64,000 bases of DNA from the NCBI RefSeq assembly GCF_013141715.1, contig NZ_WHOA01000147.1, positions 1 to 64,000 on the forward strand, written 5' to 3'. The translations under genes and the position numbers were made by a program. Positions within the stretch are counted from its first letter, which is position 1, and each line of letters opens with the position of its first letter. Source of the stretch: Paenibacillus phytorum (GTDB lineage: Bacteria > Bacillota > Bacilli > Paenibacillales > NBRC-103111). The notes below the pieces were generated by a model. The model worked only from the letters and a program-made list of their open reading frames with translations, ran no database searches and was not told where the DNA came from. Positions 33,862 to 43,457 of this stretch are shown here, piece by piece.

Positions 33862-35157
33862 ATGATAATGAAACTTAGAAAAAACCTAACACTGCAGGTA
33901 CTGTTAGCCATTGTGCTCGGGATTGCGGTTGGCCAGTTTTTCCCTCATCAAGGGGAAAGCTTAAAAGTTCTTTCCGATGTGTTTGTGAAAATGATCAAGA
34001 TGGTTATTGCTCCAATTGTTTTCTTTACCATTGTAATCGGGATCTCTGGTATGGGGGATATGAAAAAAGTAGGTCGAATCGGCGGCAAGGCGCTACTGTA
34101 CTTTGAAATTATTACTACGTTTGCAATGGTTATCGGAGTAACTGTCATGTACATCATTCGCCCTGGCGCAGGAATGAGCACGGCTGGAGTGAAGGCCGCA
34201 GATGTTGCGAAGTATACGAAAGACGCGGCAGCAACCAGTCACGGCTTTATCGATTTCCTTACAAGTATCGTTCCGGATAACGTGATGGCTGCATTCTCCA
34301 AAGGTGATATGCTGCCGGTTCTATTCTTCTCTATCTTGTTTGGCTTGGCGATGGCTGGTCTTGGGGACAGAGTGAAACCCGTTACGAATTTCCTAGAGAA
34401 AATGAATGAAATATTCTTCCGCATTGTAGGAATCATCATGAAGTTCTCTCCAATTGCAGCTTTTGGTGCAATGTCTTATACGATCGGTAAATTCGGCGTT
34501 CATTCCTTGTTTTCTCTCGGTAAAATGATGGGGTCCGTCTATATAACCATGGCATTGTTCATCTTTATTGTGCTCGGATCCATTTGTAGAATGTATGGGT
34601 TTAGCTTAATTAAGCTCTTGAGATTCATTAAAGAAGAGCTGCTGCTTGTATTAGGGACATCTTCTTCCGAATCTGCATTGCCGCGCGTAATGGAAAAGCT
34701 GGAGAAGTTCGGCGCATCGAAGCCGGTCGTAGGTCTTGTTGTTCCCACTGGTTATTCGTTCAACCTTGACGGTACATCAATCTACTTATCTATGGCAGGG
34801 TTATTCATTGCACAAGCCTATGGTGTAGAGCTAAATTGGATTCAGGTACTGACCTTCATGGGCGTACTGATGCTAACTTCGAAAGGTGCTGCGGGTATTA
34901 CCGGATCTGGCTTCGTCACACTGGCGGCAACACTAGCCGCAATTCCGAACAATGTCATTCCCATTGAAGGCATGGCGCTTCTGATTGGGGTAGACAGATT
35001 CATGTCGGAAGCGAGAGCAATTACGAACATCATTGGTAATAGCGTAGCGACAATTGTCATTGCGAAGAGTGAAAATCAGTTTAATCCAAATCCAGAAGTC
35101 AAAGATCAAGATACTTCTCTTCAAACTTCATCTGCACAAGAAGCGCCAGCTTTGTAA
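33862..35157 (+). CDS. dctP: C4-dicarboxylate/proton or sodium symporter (DctA/DctP type)
   Basis: A 431-residue DAACS-family symporter with eight membrane helices and two re-entrant hairpins. Family motifs are the serine-rich LGTSSSESALPRVMEKLE, the helix-7 segment VPTGYSFNLDGTSIY and the C-terminal DRFMSEARAITNIIGNSVATI. ATG 33862 follows AAGGAGG. It would import succinate, fumarate or malate for the preceding malic enzyme. A terminator follows. Confidence 0.93.
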   Translation: MIMKLRKNLTLQVLLAIVLGIAVGQFFPHQGESLKVLSDVFVKMIKMVIAPIVFFTIVIGISGMGDMKKVGRIGGKALLYFEIITTFAMVIGVTVMYIIRPGAGMSTAGVKAADVAKYTKDAAATSHGFIDFLTSIVPDNVMAAFSKGDMLPVLFFSILFGLAMAGLGDRVKPVTNFLEKMNEIFFRIVGIIMKFSPIAAFGAMSYTIGKFGVHSLFSLGKMMGSVYITMALFIFIVLGSICRMYGFSLIKLLRFIKEELLLVLGTSSSESALPRVMEKLEKFGASKPVVGLVVPTGYSFNLDGTSIYLSMAGLFIAQAYGVELNWIQVLTFMGVLMLTSKGAAGITGSGFVTLAATLAAIPNNVIPIEGMALLIGVDRFMSEARAITNIIGNSVATIVIAKSENQFNPNPEVKDQDTSLQTSSAQEAPAL

Positions 35158-35205
35158 AGTGACTCTTTGAGGATGGCTGATAAATTTGCCTGAAAAACAA
35201 TGGGT

Positions 35206-35238
35206 AAAAGAGGGTTATTCCATTTAATGGAATGCCCT
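35206..35238 (+). terminator. Terminator of the dct operon
   Basis: AAAGAGGG...ATTCCATT pairs with ATGGAAT...CCCTCTTT, followed by T residues. Confidence 0.85.
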
Positions 35239-35263
35239 CTTTTATTATTGTGGATGTATGTAT

Positions 35264-35507
35264 AATGATTTTGTGATACAACAATTTCCTTGATTTCTTC
35301 TGGGCAAGCTAAGTATGTTGCCAATGTTGTATTTTCTACAACAATTTACATGCCAAAAGGCTATTTTGCAACTTGAAGTTGCAGTTTGTACAACATTTTG
35401 AGCCCATTTGTTGCAATTGAGCATATTTGACGATTGATCCCAATTTAAGACACCTCCATGTAAAGCAAGATTGGATAAATGGATCGACGGTCTCTGCTGT
35501 ACAACAA
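35264..35507. repeat. Palindrome array, family 2, copy b
   Basis: Units ending in ACAACA are centred near 35274, 35334, 35385 and 35497, that is 60, 51 and 112 bp apart. One expected unit near 35447 is missing. The stretch 35321-35422 aligns with 5756-5855. The following 35508-35683 holds no gene; it contains a compact hairpin with GATGAG/CTCATC arms at 35632-35646. Confidence 0.75.
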
Positions 35508-35683
35508 TTTAGCCTTTTTATATTTTTTTATGCGGATAAGTCATATATAAAGGTCTTGTCGAAAAATATTAGCATAATGAACATCTACTAATCGAAAGTA
35601 TTTATTGTTGGCAAATCGTGTCTCAGGAGATGATGAGAATCTCATCTGAGGTCGCAAACCGTTTAAAAGATAGAAAATGCACC

Positions 35684-35765
35684 AAAAAGCGAACTATCCA
35701 AAAGAATTAGACGAAAATTGTTCGTTTTTTGAAATTGACATCGCACGTTAGTTGGTAGTAAACTA
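35684..35765 (+). promoter_or_regulatory. Paired PurR boxes and promoter of the pur operon
   Basis: AAAAAGCGAACTAT (35684-35697) and, inverted, AAATTGTTCGTTTTT (35716-35730) resemble the two PurBoxes (AWWWCCGAACWWT) bound by PurR in Bacillus. They are followed by TTGACA (35736-35741), 18 bp and TAAACT (35760-35765). Thus initiation is probably repressed by PurR and relieved by PRPP. Confidence 0.8.
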
Positions 35766-35808
35766 GGGAAGCGGGAAATGAAGCCGCACTAATTGAAAAT
35801 GTCGAATC

Positions 35809-35878
35809 AACTCGTATAAAATCAGGGATAAGGCCTGAAAGTTTCTACCCAAAAACCATGAATTTTTGGACTACGAGG
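35809..35878 (+). ncRNA. Guanine riboswitch aptamer
   Basis: The purine riboswitch core is complete: P1 arms CTCG (35811-35814) and CGAG (35874-35877), GTATAA, then GGGATAAGGCC, GTTTCTACCC, CCATGAAT and the 3' GGACTACGAG. The specificity base is C in GACTA, which selects guanine/hypoxanthine rather than adenine. Ligand binding would favour the downstream terminator and shut off purine synthesis. Confidence 0.93.
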
Positions 35879-35891
35879 AAGCGAATGAGGG

Positions 35892-35918
35892 AAACCATAG
35901 GAAGACGATGGTCTTTTT
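35892..35918 (+). terminator. Riboswitch-controlled terminator
   Basis: ACCAT (35894-35898) and ATGGT (35908-35912) followed by CTTTTT form the expression platform of the guanine riboswitch, ahead of purE. No further gene lies before 36053. Confidence 0.7.
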
Positions 35919-36052
35919 GCATTCGGTTCTTTTGCTGTCCAGCGGATAGAATCATGTATTCTAGCTCTGGGCGTTTTTTGGGTTTAAGGTTATAGATGAT
36001 GTATTGTAAACATGGTTTTAACACTACCATATAAGATGAGAGTAGGTTTGAA

Positions 36053-36541
36053 GTGATGACGGTACGTGTAGGTGTCATAATGGGAAGCCAATCGGATTGG
36101 GAAACGATGAAGCACGCATGCGACATGTTGGAAGAGCTGGGAGTGCCTTATGAGAAAAAGGTGGTTTCTGCGCATAGAACGCCGGACCTTATGTTCGAAT
36201 ATGCAGCTTCGGCGGCAGGCCGCGGCATTCAAGTAATTATTGCCGGAGCAGGAGGGGCGGCGCATCTACCAGGGATGGTAGCAGCCAAAACGGAGCTTCC
36301 GGTTATTGGTGTTCCAGTCAAAACGTCCACGCTGAACGGACTTGATTCCTTGCTCTCGATCGTGCAAATGCCAGGCGGGATTCCAGTTGCGACGGTAGCA
36401 ATCGGTCATGCGGGCGCAACGAATGCAGGCCTCTTGGCAGCGCAAATTCTTGGCGCATTCGAGCCAGAGCTGCAAGCGAAGGTCAGAGCGCGTCGGGAAC
36501 GCATCGCACAGACCGTGATTGAAAGCAGTGACCTGTTATGA
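36053..36541 (+). CDS. purE: N5-carboxyaminoimidazole ribonucleotide mutase
   Basis: A 162-residue class I PurE that interconverts N5-CAIR and CAIR. Motifs are GSQSDWETM near the N terminus, SAHRTPD with the catalytic histidine, GAGGAAHLPGMVA and the C-terminal GHAGATNAGLLA. GTG 36053 or ATG 36056 starts it. First gene of the operon, with a 4 bp overlap to purK, its partner enzyme. Confidence 0.96.
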   Translation: MMTVRVGVIMGSQSDWETMKHACDMLEELGVPYEKKVVSAHRTPDLMFEYAASAAGRGIQVIIAGAGGAAHLPGMVAAKTELPVIGVPVKTSTLNGLDSLLSIVQMPGGIPVATVAIGHAGATNAGLLAAQILGAFEPELQAKVRARRERIAQTVIESSDLL

Positions 36542-37719
36542 GTGAAGCTTCAAACTTAAGCGATAAGGTCATCAAGCCAGGCGGCACGATCGGCATCTTG
36601 GGCGGTGGGCAGCTAGGCCGAATGCTGGCCTTGGCCGGACGCAACATGGGGTATCGCTTCGTGACGCTCGACCCTACGGATGACGCACCTTGCGGTCAAG
36701 TAGCGGATGAGCAAATTCAGGCGGATTTTGACGATGTTGAAGCGGCGAGAAAGCTCGCAGCCCTGTCGGACGTCATCACCTACGAATTTGAGAACGTTGA
36801 TGCGCATGTGACCAACATCTTAATGAAAGAGTCATATGTTCCTCAAGGAAGTGAGCTTTTATACACGACCCAGCATCGTCTGCGTGAAAAGAGAGCGATT
36901 GAAGCAGCAGGCGTACCTGTGGCTCCATATGCTGAAATCACTAGCGCAGCTGATTTGCGTGAAGCGGCTGAACGCTTCGGGACTCCGTGCGTGCTCAAAA
37001 CAGCAACTGGCGGCTACGATGGCAAAGGGCAATGGGTTCTTCGCTCGCTGGACGAGGTGGAGGAAGCTTACGAAACGCTCAGCCGCGCCAAAACAGAGCT
37101 GGTTCTCGAACAATTCATTCATTTTGACAAAGAATTATCCGTGATTGCGGCAAGAAGTCTACGCGGCGAGGTGAAGGCTTTTCCCGCTGCTGAAAATATA
37201 CATGTACATAACATCCTGCATCAATCGATCGTTCCGGCGCGAATCCCTGCTCAGGTGCAAAAGGAAGCTGAAGAGCTTGCAGTACGCATCGCAGAATCGC
37301 TTGGTGTGATTGGTTTGATCGCAGTGGAGTTATTCCTGACGAAGGATGGACAGCTTTACGTCAATGAGCTTGCGCCACGCCCGCACAATTCAGGTCATTA
37401 CACGATGGAAGCGTGCCGGACTTCACAGTTCGAGCAGCATGTTCGCGCGATTTGCAACCTGCCGCTTGGTTCTACCGAGCTGCTGTCACCAGTTGTGATG
37501 GTCAATTTGCTTGGTGAGCATATCGAACCGCTGCTAGGACTGATCGACCGACCTGATTTCCTGGAACACAGTGAATTAGGCGTTTCCGCGAAGGTTCATC
37601 TATATGGCAAGAAAGAAGCGAAAGAAAAGCGCAAGATGGGACACATCAATCTACTTACAAGCGACGTAGCGAAAGCACTGACTTGGATAGAACAGACTAG
37701 CATTTGGGAAAGTAAGTAA
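36538..37719 (+). CDS. purK: N5-carboxyaminoimidazole ribonucleotide synthase
   Basis: A 393-residue ATP-grasp enzyme that carboxylates AIR with bicarbonate and ATP to N5-CAIR. It shows GILGGGQLGRMLALAG at the N terminus, an ATP-grasp core with KTATGGYDGKGQ, and VNELAPRPHNSGHYT near the active site. The start is in the ATGA overlap with purE. The presence of both PurE and PurK fits the bacterial two-step route. Confidence 0.96.
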   Translation: MSEASNLSDKVIKPGGTIGILGGGQLGRMLALAGRNMGYRFVTLDPTDDAPCGQVADEQIQADFDDVEAARKLAALSDVITYEFENVDAHVTNILMKESYVPQGSELLYTTQHRLREKRAIEAAGVPVAPYAEITSAADLREAAERFGTPCVLKTATGGYDGKGQWVLRSLDEVEEAYETLSRAKTELVLEQFIHFDKELSVIAARSLRGEVKAFPAAENIHVHNILHQSIVPARIPAQVQKEAEELAVRIAESLGVIGLIAVELFLTKDGQLYVNELAPRPHNSGHYTMEACRTSQFEQHVRAICNLPLGSTELLSPVVMVNLLGEHIEPLLGLIDRPDFLEHSELGVSAKVHLYGKKEAKEKRKMGHINLLTSDVAKALTWIEQTSIWESK

Positions 37720-37745
37720 AAGAACTCATTGGAGGAACATCTAAC

Positions 37746-39041
37746 ATGATTGAACGTTATACACGCCCAGAAATGGCACGCATTTGGACAGAGGAAAATA
37801 AATTCCAAGCTTGGCTTGAAGTCGAGATTCTTTCTTGCGAAGCATGGTCAGAGCTCGGAGTTATTCCTAAGGAAGATGTGAAAGTACTGCGCGAGAACGC
37901 AAGTTTCAACATTGACCGCATTTATGAAATCGAGCAAGAGACGCGTCATGACGTAATCGCCTTCACTAGAGCAGTTTCCGAAACGCTGGGACCTGAGCGC
38001 AAATGGGTTCACTACGGTTTGACTTCGACAGACGTTGTCGATACGGCACTGGGCTACTTGCTAAGACAAGCAAACGAGATTTTGGACAAAGACATTCAGA
38101 ATTTCATCGAAATCCTTCGCAATAAAGCGATCGAACATAAAGATACAGCCATGATGGGCAGAACGCATGGTGTGCATGCAGAGCCGACGACTTTTGGTTT
38201 GAAAATGGCGCTTTGGTACGAGGAAATGAAGCGTAACCTGGAGCGTTTCCGTTTTGCAGCTGATGGCGTACAATTCGGTAAAATCTCAGGTGCAGTAGGC
38301 ACCTACGCGAACATTGATCCGTTCGTTGAAGAGTATGTGTGCGGCAAGCTGGGCACGAAAGCAGCTCCGATCTCTACACAAACTTTGCAGCGTGACCGTC
38401 ACGCGGAATACATGGCGACGATAGCGCTAGTTGCTACTTCCCTTGATAAATTCGCTACAGAAATTCGCGCACTTCAGAAGAGTGAGTTCCGTGAGGTTGA
38501 AGAGCCTTTTGCAAAAGGTCAAAAAGGTTCCTCCGCAATGCCGCATAAGCGTAACCCGATTGGTTGCGAAAGCATTTCCGGTCTGTCCCGTGTGATTCGT
38601 GGGCACATGGTTTCAGCTTATGAGAACGTGACGCTTTGGCATGAGCGCGACATTTCGCACTCCTCCGTTGAGCGTATTATCCTGCCGGATGCGACGCAGC
38701 TGCTTAACTACATGCTGAACCGTCTAGGCAACATCATCAAGAACTTGACTGTATTCCCTGAAAATATGAAGCGCAACATGCGCAGCACCTATGACGTTCC
38801 TTTCTCTGGCCGCGTGATGACGAAGCTGATCGACAAAGGCTTTGCTCGTGAGCAAGCGTACGATACGGTTCAGCCTAGAGCGATGCAAGCATGGGAAGAG
38901 CAGCGTTCGTTCCGCGAAATCGTGGAGAATGCTTCCGTGATTACAGAAGTGTTAAGCCCAGAAGAGATCGCAGATTGCTTCGATCCAAGCTGGCATTTGA
39001 AACACGTAGACACGATCTTTAACCGCTTAGGTTTGAAATAG
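37746..39041 (+). CDS. purB: Adenylosuccinate lyase
   Basis: A 431-residue fumarase/aspartase-superfamily enzyme that cleaves SAICAR and adenylosuccinate. The signature SSAMPHKRNP lies around residue 260, and TSTDVVDTA and GRTHGVHAEPT carry other active-site residues. ATG 37746 follows a GGAGG box. Length is usual for Bacillota PurB. Confidence 0.97.
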   Translation: MIERYTRPEMARIWTEENKFQAWLEVEILSCEAWSELGVIPKEDVKVLRENASFNIDRIYEIEQETRHDVIAFTRAVSETLGPERKWVHYGLTSTDVVDTALGYLLRQANEILDKDIQNFIEILRNKAIEHKDTAMMGRTHGVHAEPTTFGLKMALWYEEMKRNLERFRFAADGVQFGKISGAVGTYANIDPFVEEYVCGKLGTKAAPISTQTLQRDRHAEYMATIALVATSLDKFATEIRALQKSEFREVEEPFAKGQKGSSAMPHKRNPIGCESISGLSRVIRGHMVSAYENVTLWHERDISHSSVERIILPDATQLLNYMLNRLGNIIKNLTVFPENMKRNMRSTYDVPFSGRVMTKLIDKGFAREQAYDTVQPRAMQAWEEQRSFREIVENASVITEVLSPEEIADCFDPSWHLKHVDTIFNRLGLK

Positions 39042-39076
39042 AAAACAACATTTTTAGCAGGAAGGATGTGTGCTTC

Positions 39077-39967
39077 GTGGCAAGCAATATCGTGGATTCA
39101 GCCGTTGAAATGATTAACGCTCCCCTGGTTCATAAGGGTAAAGTACGTGAACTGTATAATCTGGGCGAACATTTCCTTATCGTGGTGACGGATCGGATTT
39201 CGGCTTTTGATTACATGTTGAAGCCTGGTATTCCTGATAAGGGGTACGTTCTGAACGCGCTAAGTAAATACTGGTTCGGTGTGACGAGCGGCTACATGAG
39301 TAATCACATTGTGCACACAGACGTGGAAAAGCTCCACGCGATTATTCCGAGTGCGGAAGATAGAGAGCTTCTAAGGGAACGTATTATTGTAGCGAAAAAA
39401 GCGGAGCGCATCTCCATTGAATGCGTGGTTCGCGGGTACATCACAGGCAACGGCTGGAGACAGTACGAGAAAACCGGCGAGATTAATGGCCGCAAACTGC
39501 CTGAAGGCCTGCGTAAAAACGAGCGCTTGCAAGATCCTATTTTCACACCTGCGGCTAAAAATGATGTCGGTCATGACGAAGACATTTCCGTGGAACAAAT
39601 GATTGAATTAGTCGGCGAGAAGCTGACTTATGAGCTGCAAGAGCGAAGCATCATGCTTTACACGTTGGCTCATGCGATTTGTGAGCAAAAGGGCATTATT
39701 TTAGCAGATACGAAGTTTGAATTCGGCTTTTATGCGGGTGAACTTATTATTATTGATGAAATTTTCACGCCGGATTCCTCGCGTTACTGGTCAGAAGATA
39801 AATACGCCCTGGATATCGAGATTGATTCGATGGACAAAGAGCCCGTACGTACCTATCTAGCGGGATCGGGCTGGGATAAAAATAGTGAGCCGGATGAGCT
39901 TCCAGCTTCCGTTGTGGAAGAAACTTCGAACCGTTATAAAGAAATTTTACACCGTTTGGTGGATTAG
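39077..39967 (+). CDS. purC: SAICAR synthetase
   Basis: An ATP-dependent ligase of about 296 residues joining CAIR and aspartate. Motifs are KGKVRELYNLGEH, TDRISAFDYML and VVRGYITGNGWRQY, with ADTKFEFGF and IDEIFTPDSSRYW in the C-terminal half. It is of the longer type compared with the roughly 240-residue B. subtilis protein. GTG 39077 lies 11 bp after GGAAGG and is preferred over GTG 39068, which is too close to the box. Confidence 0.95.
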   Translation: MASNIVDSAVEMINAPLVHKGKVRELYNLGEHFLIVVTDRISAFDYMLKPGIPDKGYVLNALSKYWFGVTSGYMSNHIVHTDVEKLHAIIPSAEDRELLRERIIVAKKAERISIECVVRGYITGNGWRQYEKTGEINGRKLPEGLRKNERLQDPIFTPAAKNDVGHDEDISVEQMIELVGEKLTYELQERSIMLYTLAHAICEQKGIILADTKFEFGFYAGELIIIDEIFTPDSSRYWSEDKYALDIEIDSMDKEPVRTYLAGSGWDKNSEPDELPASVVEETSNRYKEILHRLVD

Positions 39968-40028
39968 TGCAGAGATAAAGGGCGGGGTTGGCGGCGATTA
40001 CCTTCCTCCAATTCCTGCCCAGGTTGAG

Positions 40029-40220
40029 AATAAGAGTCTCTAGAGGCTCCTATTTCTAAGAAAAGAGCAAAAAATTGCGGATAAGAGTCTTTAAAGCCTC
40101 TTATTTCCATGATTATCAATAAAAAAGTTGCATTTTGGGGAAATAAGAGTCTCTAGAAGCTGCTATTTCCCGGATATAGTAAGAAAAATGAGAAATAAGA
40201 GCCTTTAGGGACTTCTAAAT
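40029..40220. repeat. Palindrome array, family 1, copy b, inside the pur operon
   Basis: Four 27 bp units with AATAAGAG ... CTATTT ends lie at 40029-40055, 40080-40106, 40142-40168 and 40194-40220, centres 51, 62 and 52 bp apart. They fill the 307 bp gap between purC and purS, where overlapping or short gaps are the rule in this operon. The spacers differ from those of copy a, while the units and spacing are kept. No gene is present in the gap. Confidence 0.85.
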
Positions 40221-40274
40221 GGGCTCCAGTCCATGCCAGCTGCTCTGGCGAATAACGCTAAGGAGAGATTTGAG

Positions 40275-40514
40275 ATGAAAGCAACGGTCTACGTAACGAT
40301 CAAGCAGAACGTATTGGATGTTCAAGGAACTGCGGTGCAAGGAGCGCTTCATTCCATGGGTTTTGACGAAGTTGGCAAGGTGCGCATCGGGAAATACTTG
40401 GAGTTAGAACTGGATGTGGCGGATAAAGCAGAAGCAGAAGCGCGCGTAAAAGCAATGTGCGAGAAGCTGCTTGCGAACACGGTTATCGAAGACTACCGCT
40501 ACGAGTTGGCGTAA
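40275..40514 (+). CDS. purS: FGAM synthase subunit PurS
   Basis: A 79-residue small subunit that joins PurQ and PurL in the formylglycinamidine ribonucleotide synthase complex and helps transfer ammonia. MKATVYVTIKQNVLDVQGTAV and SMGFDEVGKVRIGKYLEL are typical. ATG 40275 follows an AAGGAGA box. It lies after the repeat array and directly before purQ. Confidence 0.95.
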   Translation: MKATVYVTIKQNVLDVQGTAVQGALHSMGFDEVGKVRIGKYLELELDVADKAEAEARVKAMCEKLLANTVIEDYRYELA

Positions 40515-40540
40515 TAAACCAGAAGAAGGAGGAAAACGTC

Positions 40541-41236
40541 ATGAATTTTGCGGTTCTTGTATTTCCGGGATCGAACTGCGACATCGATATGTACAAGGCA
40601 ATCGAAGATACCATTGGTCAGCCGGTTGATTATGTTTGGCATACAGATGGCGACTTGTCCAAATACGACTGCATCCTCGTGCCGGGTGGATTCTCTTATG
40701 GGGATTACCTGCGTTGCGGAGCGATTGCACAATTTACGAACGTAATGAAAGCTGTAGTTAAGGCTGCGGAAGAAGGCAAGTACATTCTAGGTATTTGTAA
40801 CGGATTCCAAGTGTTAACGGAAGCAAGATTACTGCCAGGCGCTTTGCTGCGCAACAACGGAATGAAATTCCGCTGCCACCAAACGATCCTTAAAGTGGAG
40901 AACAACACGACGGCTTTCACGCGTGATTACGCGGAGGGCGAGCTGATTGAAATTCCAATCGCTCACGGCGAAGGTAACTATTATTGTGACGAAGCTACGC
41001 TAAAAGAATTACAAGAAAACAATCAAATCGTTTTCCGTTATGAAGCGGGCAACAACCCGAACGGATCACTAGATGATATCGCAGGAATCAGCAATAAAGC
41101 AGGTAATGTCGTTGGTATGATGCCTCATCCGGAGCGTGCCGTTCATGAGATTCTTGGCTCCGCAGATGGTAAGAAAATCTTTACATCAATTCTAAGCGCT
41201 TGGAGGGAAAAACATGACGCAGCAGCTATCCGTTAA
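40541..41236 (+). CDS. purQ: FGAM synthase glutaminase subunit PurQ
   Basis: A 231-residue class I glutamine amidotransferase that supplies ammonia to PurL. The nucleophile is Cys86 in GICNGFQ; the histidine-glutamate pair lies in MMPHPERA near the C terminus. ATG 40541 has an AAGGAGG box; the frame is open further upstream within purS but that is not needed. It overlaps purL by 23 bp. Confidence 0.97.
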   Translation: MNFAVLVFPGSNCDIDMYKAIEDTIGQPVDYVWHTDGDLSKYDCILVPGGFSYGDYLRCGAIAQFTNVMKAVVKAAEEGKYILGICNGFQVLTEARLLPGALLRNNGMKFRCHQTILKVENNTTAFTRDYAEGELIEIPIAHGEGNYYCDEATLKELQENNQIVFRYEAGNNPNGSLDDIAGISNKAGNVVGMMPHPERAVHEILGSADGKKIFTSILSAWREKHDAAAIR

Positions 41237-43457
41237 TGAACCAACAGCCGAGCAAATCGCGGAGCAGAAAATTTACAAGCAAATGGGCGTAACGGACGAA
41301 GAGTTTGCCAAAATTTGCGGCTTTCTTGGACGCAATCCGAACTATGTTGAGATCGGTGTATTCAGCGTTATGTGGTCCGAGCACTGTTCATACAAAAATT
41401 CCAAACCTGTTCTTCGTAAATTCCCAGTTACAGGACCTCGCGTTCTGATGGGACCTGGCGAAGGCGCAGGGATTGTAGATATCGGAGACAACCAAGCGGT
41501 TGTTTTCAAAATAGAAAGTCACAACCACCCTTCCGCTATTGAGCCTTATCAAGGCGCGGCGACAGGTGTGGGCGGTATTATTCGTGATATTTTCTCCATG
41601 GGCGCGCGTCCGGTAGCGCTTCTGAATTCCTTGCGTTTCGGCAAGCTGGAAAACGACCGCGTGAAGTACTTGTTCGAGCACGTTGTATCAGGAATCGCTG
41701 GATACGGGAACTGTATCGGGATTCCGACAGTCGGCGGCGAAGTGATGTTCGACGAGAGCTACGAGGGGAACCCGCTCGTTAATGCAATGTGTGTGGGTCT
41801 TATCGACCACAACATGATTCAACGCGGTGTTGCCAAAGGTGTTGGCAACCCAGTGTTCTACGTTGGACCGGCTACGGGCCGCGACGGTATCCACGGTGCG
41901 ACATTCGCATCCGAGGAGCTTACGGCTGAGTCCGAAGCGAAGCGCCCAGCGGTACAAGTGGGCGATCCGTTCATGGAGAAGCTCGTGCTGGAAGCGTGCT
42001 TAGAGTTAATTAATTCCGGCATCGTGCTCGGAATTCAAGATATGGGCGCTGCGGGGCTTACTTGCTCCAGCGCAGAGATGGCTAGTAAAGCGGGCAACGG
42101 CATGGAGCTTTACCTCGATGAAGTTCCGCAACGCGAAGAAGGCATGACAGCATATGAAATGATGCTGTCTGAGTCTCAGGAGCGTATGCTTTTCGTTGTT
42201 GAGCCGAAGCATGAGGCGCAAGCTAAGGGCATTTTTGAGCGCTGGGGCTTGCACTGCGCGAAAGTCGGCAAGGTAACCGATGACGGTTACCTGAAGTTGA
42301 TCCACCACGGTGAAGTCGTGGGGAACATGCCTGTCGGCGCACTCGTCGACGAGTGCCCGGTTTACAATAAGCCGAGCAAAGTGCCGGCTTATTACGAAGC
42401 TAGCGCATCGATCGACACGACTCGTTACCCCGAGGTAACGAAATTGACGGATGCGCTGAAATCAGTGCTCGCGTCTCCGACGGTAGCGAGCAAAGAGTGG
42501 GTGTACAACCAGTATGACCACATGGTTCGTACAGATACGGCAGTGCGTCCGGGTTCGGACGCAGCGGTTGTGACGATTCGCGGAACCCGTAAGGGCCTCG
42601 CGATGACAACCGACTGCAACGGACGCTACGTGTACCTGGATCCGGAAGTAGGCGGACGGATCGCGGTTTCTGAAGCAGCGCGTAACGTTGTCTGCTCAGG
42701 CGCTGAGCCGCTCGCGGTTACGGATAACCTGAACTTCGGTAGCCCAGACAAGCCAGAAATTTTCTGGCAGCTGGAGAAATCCACAGATGGTATGGCAGAA
42801 GCTTGCCGCTTCTTGGATACACCGGTTATCGGCGGTAACGTCTCGCTTTACAACGAGAACGCTAAAGGTGCAATCTACCCAACTCCGGTTATCGGGATGG
42901 TTGGTCTTGTTCATGACATAGACCACATCACGACGCAAAGCTTCAAAAAAGAAGGCGACATCATCATCCTGCTCGGCGAGACGAAAGATGAGCTCGGCGG
43001 CAGCGAATTCCAATATGTGATTCACGGTGTAACCGAAGGCCGTCCTCCTGAATTGGACTTGGCTACAGAGAAACGCCTGCAAAATGCTGTACTAAAAGCA
43101 ATTCAAGAAGGTCTTGTTGCTTCTGCGCATGACTTATCCGAAGGTGGCTTGGCTGTTGCTTTGGCTGAAAGCTGTATCGGCGGTAAATTGGGCGCAGCTG
43201 TTAATGTGGCGTCTGACCTTCGTCCTGACTTCACGCTATTCAGTGAAACACAATCCCGTATTTTGCTGAGTGCTTCCCCTGATAAAGCGGACGCTTTGAA
43301 ACACTGGATTGCTTCACAAGGCGTACCCTATCAAGAAATTGGAACAGTTACAGGTGCAGATCTGACCGTTAAAATCAACAACGAACAGCGTCTCCAGTCT
43401 CCGGTAAGCGAGCTGGCGAAAGTCTGGAAGGATGCGATTCCATGTCTAATGGCATAA
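41214..43457 (+). CDS. purL: FGAM synthase large subunit PurL
   Basis: A 747-residue AIRS/PurM-superfamily protein of the small PurL type that needs PurS and PurQ. It uses ATP to form the FGAM amidine. Recognisable stretches are MWSEHCSYKNSKP near residue 53, ESHNHPSAIEPYQGAATGVGG and DMGAAGLTCSSAEM. The start lies within purQ and the end within purF, giving tight coupling. Confidence 0.97.
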   Translation: MTQQLSVNEPTAEQIAEQKIYKQMGVTDEEFAKICGFLGRNPNYVEIGVFSVMWSEHCSYKNSKPVLRKFPVTGPRVLMGPGEGAGIVDIGDNQAVVFKIESHNHPSAIEPYQGAATGVGGIIRDIFSMGARPVALLNSLRFGKLENDRVKYLFEHVVSGIAGYGNCIGIPTVGGEVMFDESYEGNPLVNAMCVGLIDHNMIQRGVAKGVGNPVFYVGPATGRDGIHGATFASEELTAESEAKRPAVQVGDPFMEKLVLEACLELINSGIVLGIQDMGAAGLTCSSAEMASKAGNGMELYLDEVPQREEGMTAYEMMLSESQERMLFVVEPKHEAQAKGIFERWGLHCAKVGKVTDDGYLKLIHHGEVVGNMPVGALVDECPVYNKPSKVPAYYEASASIDTTRYPEVTKLTDALKSVLASPTVASKEWVYNQYDHMVRTDTAVRPGSDAAVVTIRGTRKGLAMTTDCNGRYVYLDPEVGGRIAVSEAARNVVCSGAEPLAVTDNLNFGSPDKPEIFWQLEKSTDGMAEACRFLDTPVIGGNVSLYNENAKGAIYPTPVIGMVGLVHDIDHITTQSFKKEGDIIILLGETKDELGGSEFQYVIHGVTEGRPPELDLATEKRLQNAVLKAIQEGLVASAHDLSEGGLAVALAESCIGGKLGAAVNVASDLRPDFTLFSETQSRILLSASPDKADALKHWIASQGVPYQEIGTVTGADLTVKINNEQRLQSPVSELAKVWKDAIPCLMA

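Noticed and set aside
33036..33911. Long minus-strand open frame of 291 codons
   Set aside because: Lies entirely opposite the malic enzyme gene and the start of dctP, with no ribosome site or recognisable protein; a shadow of coding DNA.
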